From assembly GCA_030833265.1 (NCBI GenBank), contig JAURHO010000124.1, forward strand, positions 1-5,221: DNA of 5,221 nt, in the 5' to 3' direction. The translations under genes and the position numbers were made by a program. Under the pieces are notes generated by a model. It had not been told where the DNA came from. It ran no database searches and saw only the letters and a list, made by a program, of their open reading frames with translations. Source of the DNA: Crocinitomicaceae bacterium. GTDB taxonomy: Bacteria; Bacteroidota; Bacteroidia; Flavobacteriales_D; Crocinitomicaceae. Positions 1 through 4,719 of this stretch are shown piece after piece. Position 1 is the stretch's first letter, and every line of letters begins with the position of its first letter.

Positions 1-567
1 TATGAATGGGCACTCAAAAGTAACAAAGTGGATACGCGCAAAATGTTTTTTCAGGGCCTGTCAAACGGTGCATCCGTCTCCATCAACATGGCTGCATCTG
101 CCGATCCCACCAAAGTACGCGGCGTGATTGCAGAAGGCGGCCCATCGGCTGGCATAGGATTTCCTGACGAAATCAAAGTACCCTTGCTGTTGTTGTACGG
201 ATCGGCTGATAACTACGGGGGCTTGCAGAAAGACGATTGGATGCATCTTCGTGGAATGCCTTGTGCATACAACGACTTCTACCCACTTGCACCCCCTGGG
301 TTCAATCAAACCTGCAACCGCACCATGAATGCCTCAGATCCAATGCCGTCACCGCAGAGTTGGTTTGAAGCTGCCAAGGCAAAGGGGCAAGATGTGCGAT
401 TTGAGCTAATTGAAGGAGGCGGTCACGGCATGATGTTTGGCGAATTTACAAGTTCCGCCAGCAAGCTTCCTAGTGGGCGCATGTTCTACAGGGCATTTGG
501 CGCAAGTGCTGACACCAGAAACCAATTGCAGAAGCTTGTTTTGGAGTTTCTTGAATCAAAGCTGTGA
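1..567 (+). CDS. Alpha/beta hydrolase, dienelactone hydrolase/esterase-like (5' end missing)
   Basis: This is the C-terminal 188 residues of an alpha/beta-fold hydrolase. The frame is open from base 1, so the gene starts left of the window; a GTG at 28 is internal and not a convincing start. The nucleophile elbow G-L-S-N-G puts the catalytic Ser at bases 61-63. A strand LLLLYGSAD supplies the likely acid Asp (208-210), and GGGHGMM supplies the His (424-426). Order and spacing of this triad fit the superfamily, and the GGGHG loop fits the dienelactone hydrolase/carboxylesterase branch. An insert between Asp and His (about 239-340) carries two Cys that could form a disulfide, which would suit an exported enzyme, but the N-terminus that would show a signal peptide is absent. 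The substrate cannot be told: an ester or lactone is likely. The lipoprotein gene follows closely on the same strand. Confidence 0.85.
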   Translation, partial: YEWALKSNKVDTRKMFFQGLSNGASVSINMAASADPTKVRGVIAEGGPSAGIGFPDEIKVPLLLLYGSADNYGGLQKDDWMHLRGMPCAYNDFYPLAPPGFNQTCNRTMNASDPMPSPQSWFEAAKAKGQDVRFELIEGGGHGMMFGEFTSSASKLPSGRMFYRAFGASADTRNQLQKLVLEFLESKL

Positions 568-621
568 CAATAAGCAATGAGCGCTATCAGCATTGATAGA
601 AAAATTTTATATTATTTAAAT

Positions 622-1068
622 ATGCTCAAAAAGATTCAAAACATTATTTTTCTCTCATTCACCCTACTGAGTGGTTGTGGCGGATCAGCGCCAGCAGACT
701 TGATTTCTAAATATGCACTAGCAGCTACAGCAACTCCCTACATCAATGCAATGTCAATTGCCATTGCGCCTGCGCCTTGCACTTCTCTCATCGTTCCATT
801 TGAGGTCACTTCACGAACATTGCCACTGCCAAGTGGTTTTACGCCGAAAACTGTTTCAATCCAAAAAAATGGTTCTCAGATTTGGACTCAAGAAGTTTCT
901 ACAACAGAAAATATTCTTATAAATAACCAAACCATGCAAGGTGTTGCGAGAGGCTGTTCTCCAAACGGCATTTCTGTAGGCGAGACACTTGAATTGAATA
1001 TTCTTGTATCCGCAGAAAACTCTGAAACTGAGATAAGCACTTCAGCCAAGCTCACAATTGTGTACTGA
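622..1068 (+). CDS. Predicted small lipoprotein of unknown function
   Basis: The product is 148 residues with a lipoprotein signal: MLKK, a hydrophobic stretch IIFLSFTLL, then the lipobox L-S-G-C with the lipidated Cys at residue 19, followed by GG. It should be exported, cleaved before Cys19 and anchored in the membrane by lipid. The mature part is Ser/Thr/Asn-rich with alternating hydrophobic residues, which suggests a beta-sandwich. Two further Cys (in APAPC and ARGC) could form a disulfide. I do not recognise a named family. The start at 622 is chosen because it gives a textbook signal peptide; an in-frame ATG at 577 would add 15 residues (163 aa). Neither start has a good Shine-Dalgarno. 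It lies 54 bases after the upstream hydrolase stop (9 if 577 is used), so co-transcription is possible. The bases before 622 are very AT-rich and could also hold a promoter. Confidence 0.72.
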   Translation: MLKKIQNIIFLSFTLLSGCGGSAPADLISKYALAATATPYINAMSIAIAPAPCTSLIVPFEVTSRTLPLPSGFTPKTVSIQKNGSQIWTQEVSTTENILINNQTMQGVARGCSPNGISVGETLELNILVSAENSETEISTSAKLTIVY

Positions 1069-1073
1069 GTTTT

Positions 1074-1175
1074 TTAATCAAGGTATCCATATTTTTTAGG
1101 ATCCAACTTGTTCAACCTACGCATTACTGAGATCAAAGCTTTTTTGCCATCCAAGAAATTATTGGTCAAAAATGT
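1074..1175 (-). pseudogene. Possible 3' gene fragment (unidentified)
   Basis: On the minus strand, 33 codons between two stops (TAA at 1176-1178 and TAA at 1074-1076) read like the C-terminus of a globular protein, including VMRRLNKLDPKKYGYLD. The only ATG inside (1122-1124) would leave 16 residues. There is no ribosome site, so if this was coding it is a remnant. The family is unrecognised. The 1069-1245 gap otherwise contains only the inverted repeat described separately. The alternative, that this is chance reading, cannot be excluded. Confidence 0.2.
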
Positions 1176-1237
1176 TTAGTGATGCTCATGCTCATATAGA
1201 GATTGCTACTTAAAAACCGTTCGTGAACAAGTTGGAT
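1101..1237. repeat. 14-bp perfect inverted repeat, arms 1101-1114 and 1224-1237
   Basis: The left arm ATCCAACTTGTTCA (1101-1114) is exactly the reverse complement of the right arm TGAACAAGTTGGAT (1224-1237), with 109 bases between. Fourteen matching bases this close are not expected by chance. The arms could be terminal repeats of a small non-coding mobile element (total 137 bp), or they could fold the spacer into a long stem-loop. No transposase and no clear target-site duplication is visible at the borders. The left arm overlaps the possible gene fragment at 1074-1175. The right arm ends 9 bases before the stop of the minus-strand gene at 1246. Confidence 0.55.
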
Positions 1238-1245
1238 TTATAACC

Positions 1246-1740
1246 TTAAATCTTGGGGACCAGATTAAAGGTTTTGATAACTACCGAGCGGTCTTCAGGG
1301 TCCTTAATGGCTTCTACGCATGATGTGGCCATTTGATACGACGCTTTGTATTCATCTAATTTGCCGCAAGCCAACGCAGCCCATGCATGAATGGCGAATA
1401 CCAGTGCCAACTCCCAATCTGGCGTTTCACTTCTTTCAGTGAAGTACTGTTTCATGCTTTCAGCATATTTCCAAGCACTTGGACCCATGTCCATTCGTGC
1501 ATGAATTAAGGCCAGCAACATGGTGCTTCGCATTTGATTGATCGTTGCACAAGCAACTCGCCAATGCCAAGCTGAGGCATGTGCCGCATCTAAAAGTTCA
1601 GTATGGTTCAGCACATTCTCTAGTGATTCAGACATATTCCATGCAGCATTGTTTGCATAGATAGCAAAATAACGATGCCAGTTTCGGGTTGAAGGTTTTC
1701 TGGTGTTTTGCTCATATTCTGATTTTCTAACAATTTTCAA
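1246..1740 (-). CDS. Conserved hypothetical all-helical protein, N-terminus probably frameshifted
   Basis: The open frame gives 164 residues, soluble and almost entirely helical, rich in Ala, Trp, His and Met. Landmarks are WHRYFAI (21-27), NNAAWN (30-35), LLDAAHASAWHW (49-60), a helix around LLALIHARMDMG, and the C-terminal DPEDR plus FNLVP. The pattern of paired helices resembles a TPR-like fold. I remember similar uncharacterised proteobacterial proteins of about 150 residues, but know no function. The only in-frame start before WHRYF is a TTG at 1740 with no ribosome site, and residues 1-20 look unlike the rest. One frame away, an ATG at 1715 encodes MSKTPENLQPE and then meets WHRYF if a single base is added near 1681-1683. 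I infer an N-terminal one-base deletion or a sequence error. The VOC gene lies just upstream on the same strand (stop 1755), so the two may form an operon. Confidence 0.65.
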   Translation of the reverse strand: MKIVRKSEYEQNTRKPSTRNWHRYFAIYANNAAWNMSESLENVLNHTELLDAAHASAWHWRVACATINQMRSTMLLALIHARMDMGPSAWKYAESMKQYFTERSETPDWELALVFAIHAWAALACGKLDEYKASYQMATSCVEAIKDPEDRSVVIKTFNLVPKI

Positions 1741-1754
1741 AACACCGAAATCAA

Positions 1755-2222
1755 TTAGGACTCAGGATCCACCTGTTTAAATTGAATCACATTGCCTTCT
1801 GGATCGCTACCATCTAGAACAATATAGCCACGAATACGCCAAGCTTGTTTAATGGGCTTGAGATAGCCACCATGTGTTTTGGCAGCGGCTCGCACAAGCT
1901 CAAGGTCTTCCACAACAAATATGGGCTTTAAAGCAACATCCTCTCGTCGCTGAGGCGGAGATTCAATTTCTATACTTTGCGCATATGCTTTGGAAATGGC
2001 ATGCACCACAACTTCGTGGTGTTGCCCTACTAAAAGATCATGCGATTTATCCGAAGCTTGAACCTTCAGCCCCAAAGCTTGCTGGTAAAACAATGAAACT
2101 TGATTGACATTTTTTGCGAAAATGCACAAAGCTTGCAATGGTGATTTAATTTTTTTTTCATCTAGTTCCCGATCAATTTGTATATTTCGATACACCAGAA
2201 AAACACCCCAAACTTGAATCAA
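1755..2222 (-). CDS. VOC/glyoxalase-bleomycin resistance-like protein, start uncertain
   Basis: The protein has the two beta-alpha-beta-beta-beta modules of the vicinal oxygen chelate fold. The first begins at LQALCIFAKNV (29-39) with the helix VSLFYQQALGL (42-52). The second begins at KPIFVVEDLELV (99-110). The C-terminal strand carries DPEGNVIQF (140-148). In metal-dependent members this strand normally ends with a Glu ligand (IEL/IEF); here it is Gln147, so metal binding may be weakened. Substrate is unknown; the family includes lyases, dioxygenases and antibiotic-binding proteins. The in-frame TTG at 2222 is doubtful: it lies inside a repeated intergenic motif and adds about 28 atypical residues. 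An ATG at 2159-2161, preceded by GGGA at a 5-base spacing, would give MKKKIKSPLQALCIF if the adjacent nine-A run were ten. The downstream helical-protein gene follows closely and is probably co-transcribed. Confidence 0.75.
   Translation of the reverse strand: MIQVWGVFLVYRNIQIDRELDEKKIKSPLQALCIFAKNVNQVSLFYQQALGLKVQASDKSHDLLVGQHHEVVVHAISKAYAQSIEIESPPQRREDVALKPIFVVEDLELVRAAAKTHGGYLKPIKQAWRIRGYIVLDGSDPEGNVIQFKQVDPES
2150..2158. repeat. Homopolymer run of nine T (nine A on the coding strand)
   Basis: The run lies directly after the out-of-frame ATG (2159-2161) of the VOC gene. Adding one base to it would join that ATG to the VOC frame. Runs of this length are prone to replication or transcription slippage and to sequencing errors. 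Confidence 0.8.
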
Positions 2223-2240
2223 AAGTTCTAAAAATGTAAG
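2206..2240 (-). repeat. 35-bp intergenic motif, copy A
   Basis: This is the first of three related sequences. The core AAACTT (2210-2215), seven bases, then AAGTT (2223-2227) is an imperfect palindrome. Copy A matches copy B at 29 of 35 positions, including the flanking CCCC and the final TAAG. It lies upstream of the minus-strand VOC gene, 45 bases before the preferred ATG at 2161. It could be an operator/promoter element or a small dispersed repeat. Confidence 0.6.
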
Positions 2241-2401
2241 GGTTGATCTTTCAAGTCAATTTCGAGTCATCGCCGTACAGCCTAAGAAATTTAACATGAC
2301 TCAGGAAAACCCTTGTGAAATGATTCCCGAAAGCTATTTCATTTCTAAAGTACCAGCGTTAAATTAATTCCTGTGCTTCATCGCGAAGTGCAATTCGTTA
2401 A

Positions 2402-2494
2402 CTTGAAGAATTTCAAGATTGGGCTGCTGGCGCAACTGGCAGCGGACTAAGCAGCTGGGTTCGCAGCAACTTAGCGCGTCAATTACCTATCTAA
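2402..2494 (+). pseudogene. Short coding-like fragment before the GYD gene
   Basis: A 30-codon stretch from just after a TAA (2399-2401) to a TAA at 2492-2494 contains EFQDWAAG, LSSWVRS and NLARQL. It is more GC-rich than its surroundings. It has no in-frame ATG, GTG or TTG, so it cannot be translated as it stands and is best read as the 3' remnant of a gene. The pattern helix, turn, SSWVR helix loosely resembles the C-terminal half of ribbon-helix-helix antitoxin-type regulators; this is only an impression. The rest of the 2223-2509 gap shows copy A of the repeated motif and a small palindrome CTTGAA-N4-TTCAAG (2402-2417), but no clear promoter. Confidence 0.25.
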
Positions 2495-2496
2495 AC

Positions 2497-2502
2497 AAGG
2501 AG
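2497..2502 (+). promoter_or_regulatory. Strong Shine-Dalgarno for the GYD gene
   Basis: AAGGAG lies seven bases before the ATG at 2510. It is the strongest ribosome site in the window and fixes that start. Confidence 0.85.
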
Positions 2503-2509
2503 ACACATC

Positions 2510-2839
2510 ATGGCTTTATATCTAGTTCGTTCACGCTACACAACCACAGCTTTTCAAGGCATGCTTTCTGCACCTAGCGATAGAGGAGAGGCTGCAAAAG
2601 CGCTTTTCAAGTCTCTAGGCCTTAAAACTCATGAAGTATTGTTTTCAATTTCAAATGGCAGCATCGTTTGTTTAATTGAAGGAACTGCAGAGCAAATTAC
2701 GGAAGCCCAGATGATCACAATGGCAAGCGGTGCCTTCCAAGAAATTCATGTAGAAGAATTAGTTTCAACCAAAGCGATGAAAACAGCTATGACCAATGCT
2801 GGTGCAAAAGCTGCCAAATACAAAGCACCAAATAAATAA
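2510..2839 (+). CDS. GYD domain-containing protein
   Basis: The product is 109 residues and soluble. The N-terminus MALYLVRSRYTTTAFQGML, then a segment with DRGEAAKALFKSLG and HEVLFSISNGSIVCLIEG, matches the small GYD family (ferredoxin-like alpha-beta dimers of about 95-105 residues). A middle helix region with ITMASGAFQEIHVEEL corresponds to the family's conserved second half. The GYD motif itself is degenerate here: SNGSIV stands where the family usually has a G-Y/E-Y-D type turn. The biochemical role of the family is unknown. The C-terminal tail is Lys/Ala-rich (AGAKAAKYKAPNK). The gene stands alone on the plus strand, with a strong ribosome site upstream and a hairpin terminator 32 bases after the stop, so it is probably a single-gene transcript with good translation. 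Confidence 0.85.
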   Translation: MALYLVRSRYTTTAFQGMLSAPSDRGEAAKALFKSLGLKTHEVLFSISNGSIVCLIEGTAEQITEAQMITMASGAFQEIHVEELVSTKAMKTAMTNAGAKAAKYKAPNK

Positions 2840-2870
2840 TTGATTTGAATTTTTTTATTCAACACAAAAT

Positions 2871-2898
2871 GAACAAAGGCACTAAGGTGCCTTTGTTC
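2871..2898. terminator. Bidirectional hairpin terminator between GYD and Bug genes
   Basis: GAACAAAGGCAC (2871-2882), loop TAAG, then GTGCCTTTGTTC (2887-2898) form a perfect 12-bp stem. It sits between two convergent genes, 32 bases after the GYD stop and 45 bases past the Bug stop. The plus-strand tail is TTCTTCC and the minus-strand tail is ATTTTG, so the U-tracts are short but the stem is strong. It probably serves both genes. Confidence 0.85.
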
Positions 2899-2943
2899 TT
2901 CCATCGTGTTTTTACTAGACGATTGTTTGATGAAGAGCCTACT

Positions 2944-3912
2944 TCATTGAGGCTTAAACCCTGATTCTCTAATGGGGGGCCCCCATTTGTCTAAATCACT
3001 CTTTAAAATTTGACCTAATCTTTCAGGTCCGTAACCAGTAGGCTCCAATTCCATGTCAATTAATTTTTTCTTGACGATGGGATCATTGATAGCGTCTATG
3101 GCTGCTTTTGCCAAGTTATCAATGATTGCGTTTGGGGTTCCAGCTGGTGCAAACAAGGCGTACCAAGGCAAAGCAACCAAGTCATAACCTTGTTCTTTAA
3201 AAGTAGGGACATCTGGGAAGCGAATACTGCGTTTTTCACCCGCAACGGCAATCAGTTTTGCTTTCTTGCCATCAACCAAGGTCTGAATATCCGCCGCTAC
3301 AGTTGAAAGTGCTGATATTTCACCAGAAGCCAGAGCTTGCATGGCCGGAGCGGTACCTCGATATGGAACGTGTTCTAAATTAATGCCTGCAGTCTTTGCA
3401 AACAACACAGCCATAAAGTGAGGAAGAGAGCCAGCGGCTGCAGAGCCATAAAAACCGTTTTGACTGGGGTTGGACTTAACCCAACTCACATAGTCTTTAA
3501 GATTGTTTGCAGGTACTTTATTGGCTAAACCCAGGCCAATTTGAAAGTTGCTTAAATGCGCAATCGGGGCAAAATCTTTGACGGAATCATATTTTAATTG
3601 TCCAGCATAACTATGAGGAAATATGGACATCGTTGCCACAGGGGTCATCATTAAAGTGTTTCCATCTGGCGCAGCTGCCTTGACTGCAAGGTTACTTAAC
3701 TGGCCAGCTGCGCCTGCTCTGTTCTCAACCAATACTGGCAGATTTAAATTCTTAGACATTGCTTCCGCCAAAATTCTAGTGAGCAAATCTGATGTTGCCC
3801 CTGGTGGATAACCCACGATGATTTTGATGGGCCCGGTTTGAGCCCAAATAAGAGAGCTCTGAATGCTCAGCAAAAGAATTACTAGCCATTTAAACAATGA
3901 ACTTTTTTTCAT
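2944..3912 (-). CDS. Bug/TctC-family periplasmic solute-binding protein
   Basis: The product is 322 residues, the usual length for the Bug (tripartite tricarboxylate transporter receptor) family. The signal peptide is clear: MKK, hydrophobic WLVILLLSI, and a likely cleavage after Ala24 (IWA, then QTG). Family landmarks of the mature protein are IIVGYPPGATSD (31-42), VENRAGAAG, PDGNTLMM, the HVPYRGTAPAMQALASGEI segment, and RFPDVPTFKEQGY followed by WYALFAPAGTP. These form the two-lobed fold that binds carboxylate ligands in the periplasm. The start is set by GGAG six bases upstream; an extension of the frame back to a TTG at 4065 lacks support. No TctA/TctB membrane genes are present, as is common for orphan Bug proteins in Burkholderiales, so the ligand and the transporter, or a sensory role, are unknown. 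It is transcribed divergently from the GFA-type gene. Confidence 0.93.
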   Translation of the reverse strand: MKKSSLFKWLVILLLSIQSSLIWAQTGPIKIIVGYPPGATSDLLTRILAEAMSKNLNLPVLVENRAGAAGQLSNLAVKAAAPDGNTLMMTPVATMSIFPHSYAGQLKYDSVKDFAPIAHLSNFQIGLGLANKVPANNLKDYVSWVKSNPSQNGFYGSAAAGSLPHFMAVLFAKTAGINLEHVPYRGTAPAMQALASGEISALSTVAADIQTLVDGKKAKLIAVAGEKRSIRFPDVPTFKEQGYDLVALPWYALFAPAGTPNAIIDNLAKAAIDAINDPIVKKKLIDMELEPTGYGPERLGQILKSDLDKWGPPIRESGFKPQ

Positions 3913-3918
3913 TTGAAA

Positions 3919-3922
3919 CTCC
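3919..3922 (-). promoter_or_regulatory. Ribosome binding site of the Bug gene
   Basis: On the minus strand GGAG lies six bases before the ATG at 3910-3912. This selects that start over upstream in-frame codons and agrees with the signal peptide beginning MKK. Confidence 0.75.
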
Positions 3923-4024
3923 GTGACGGTTATAAATGTTTTAGTAATGATAACTTGAACAAAATCGCCAGACCAGCGAGTTTTGTGTCTGGGTATCAAA
4001 TGCGGCTCAAAGCTGCCTTGCGGG

Positions 4025-4059
4025 CCCCAAACTTTATTCAAAAGTTTCGAAAATTTAAG
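4025..4059 (-). repeat. 35-bp intergenic motif, copy B
   Basis: This is the most symmetrical copy: AAACTTT (4029-4035), spacer ATTCA, AAAGTTT (4041-4047). It lies in the 198-base divergent region between the Bug gene (113 bases before its ATG) and the GFA gene (52 bases before its ATG), so it could influence either or both. It shares 29 of 35 positions with copy A. Confidence 0.6.
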
Positions 4060-4110
4060 AATCAATTGTCTGTGCCAAAATTGAAATGATTTTGTCTATT
4101 GGATCTTACG

Positions 4111-4500
4111 ATGATTGAAGGTACTTGTTTGTGTGGTTCCGTTACTTGGCAACTAGATGGTAATCCCGATGGCGCCACTGCATGCAATTGCACCGCATGC
4201 CGGAGGTACGGCGTTCTTTGGGCATACGGTTATGTTGATGAAGATATCAAAACGCAAGGGGAAACAAAATCTTTTGTCAGGGGCAAGGCACTGGCGTTTC
4301 ACTTCTGTCCAAACTGTGGCTGTGTGGCATTTTGGCGTGGGCTACAAAAGGACGAAACAGGCAAGACTCGAATCGCTGTTAATTTAAGACTTTCAGAGCC
4401 AGCTGCTGTTGCCCACATACCCATCGATCACTTTGATGGCTTAGACACCTTTGATGATTTACCTCGAGATGGTAAGTGTGTCGCCGATTATTGGTTCTAG
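4111..4500 (+). CDS. GFA/CENP-V family zinc-binding protein
   Basis: The product is 129 residues with the cysteine pattern of the GFA (glutathione-dependent formaldehyde-activating enzyme/CENP-V) fold. G-T-C-L-C-G-S-V (C6, C8) and F-C-P-N-C-G (C66, C69) supply the structural zinc site. C-N-C-T-A-C (C25, C27, C30) is the usual second cluster that in the founding enzyme takes part in the catalytic site. Most family members have no proven formaldehyde role, so the substrate is open; a small thiol adduct is a reasonable guess. The start at ATG 4111 is chosen because MIEGTCLCGSV is the normal family N-terminus; the in-frame TTG at 4099 is less likely. The ribosome site is weak (GGA about 8 bases upstream). 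Its TAG stop lies in the palindrome CTAG, which also provides the stop of a possible opposite-strand gene remnant. Confidence 0.92.
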   Translation: MIEGTCLCGSVTWQLDGNPDGATACNCTACRRYGVLWAYGYVDEDIKTQGETKSFVRGKALAFHFCPNCGCVAFWRGLQKDETGKTRIAVNLRLSEPAAVAHIPIDHFDGLDTFDDLPRDGKCVADYWF

Positions 4501-4670
4501 AACCCGAGCATGGCGACTCTTGGGGAGAATGGTTTGTCCTTGGTGCCTTCTACCCATTCTTTATTTCTATCCCCGCAATTATCTTCTGCACAGCGCCAGT
4601 AAAAAATAGTAGAGCGACTATTGAAAGCTAAATCAACGATTTGTACTCAGGGGGTAAAAATTCCTGACAT
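4497..4670 (-). pseudogene. Probable broken small gene with in-frame TGA
   Basis: On the minus strand an ATG at 4668-4670 reads MSGIFTP, then TGA (4647-4649). The same frame continues for 49 codons to a TAG at 4497-4499. That stretch includes VDLAFNSRSTIFYWRCAEDN, CGDRNKEWVEGTKDKPF and SPRVAMLGF. The composition (Trp, paired Cys, charged turns) looks like a real small protein, and no alternative start exists after the TGA. I infer a gene of about 57 residues inactivated by one nonsense change. The plus-strand frame in exact antisense register (4491-4631) is also open and reads like a membrane segment, so the strand is not certain. Motif copy C lies 10 bases upstream of the ATG, which favours the minus strand. 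The family is unknown. Confidence 0.4.
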
Positions 4671-4679
4671 ACTTGAAGA

Positions 4680-4714
4680 TCTCAAACTTTATTTAAAAGT
4701 TCTGAGAATGAACT
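4680..4714 (-). repeat. 35-bp intergenic motif, copy C
   Basis: This is the most diverged copy, with the core AAACTTT (4684-4690), spacer ATTTA, AAAGTT (4696-4701). It agrees with the other two at roughly 25 of 35 positions. It lies just upstream of the broken minus-strand gene (ATG at 4670). It overlaps the terminator-like hairpin after the right-hand hydrolase. Confidence 0.45.
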
Positions 4715-4717
4715 TTT
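4695..4717 (-). terminator. Hairpin terminator after the right-hand hydrolase
   Basis: AAAAGTTC (4695-4702), loop of seven, GAACTTTT (4710-4717) form a perfect 8-bp stem. On the minus strand it begins two bases after the TGA stop (4720-4722), and its 3' arm ends in TTTT. The stem is AT-rich, so it may be leaky. Confidence 0.5.
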
Positions 4718-4719
4718 GA

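Noticed and set aside
28..30. GTG at 28 as the start of the left hydrolase
   Set aside because: The frame is open to base 1 with family-like residues (YEWALKSNKVD), and the start here would leave out the fold's N-terminal strands.
61..309. Minus-strand open frame within the left hydrolase
   Set aside because: Antisense shadow of a clear hydrolase coding frame with an intact catalytic triad.
1172..1213. 13-codon frame MFSDAHAHIEIAT resembling the start of a metal-dependent hydrolase (D-x-H-x-H)
   Set aside because: It stops after 13 codons with no continuation in other frames, so the resemblance is probably accidental.
2296..2367. ATG-led 23-codon frame on the plus strand (MTQENPCEMIPESYF...)
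   Set aside because: Too short, no ribosome site, no recognisable relatives; likely chance in the gap before the GYD gene.
2930..2947. ATGAAG-N6-CTTCAT hairpin at the Bug stop codon
   Set aside because: Only six weak base pairs overlapping coding sequence; the 12-bp hairpin at 2871-2898 explains termination better.
3913..4065. N-terminal extension of the Bug protein to a TTG at 4065
   Set aside because: The ATG at 3912 has GGAG at six bases and begins a standard signal peptide; the extension would bury that signal 51 residues inside and covers the divergent promoter region.
4510..4602. ATG-led plus-strand frame of about 30 codons (MATLGENG...)
   Set aside because: No ribosome site and low-complexity Ser/Leu-rich translation; it competes with a better minus-strand frame.
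4491..4631. Plus-strand frame with a membrane-like stretch (WFVLGAFYPFF, SIPAIIF)
   Set aside because: It has only a TTG start overlapping the GFA gene, no ribosome site, and is in exact antisense codon register with the minus-strand reading, which has an ATG and better protein character. Kept only as an alternative.
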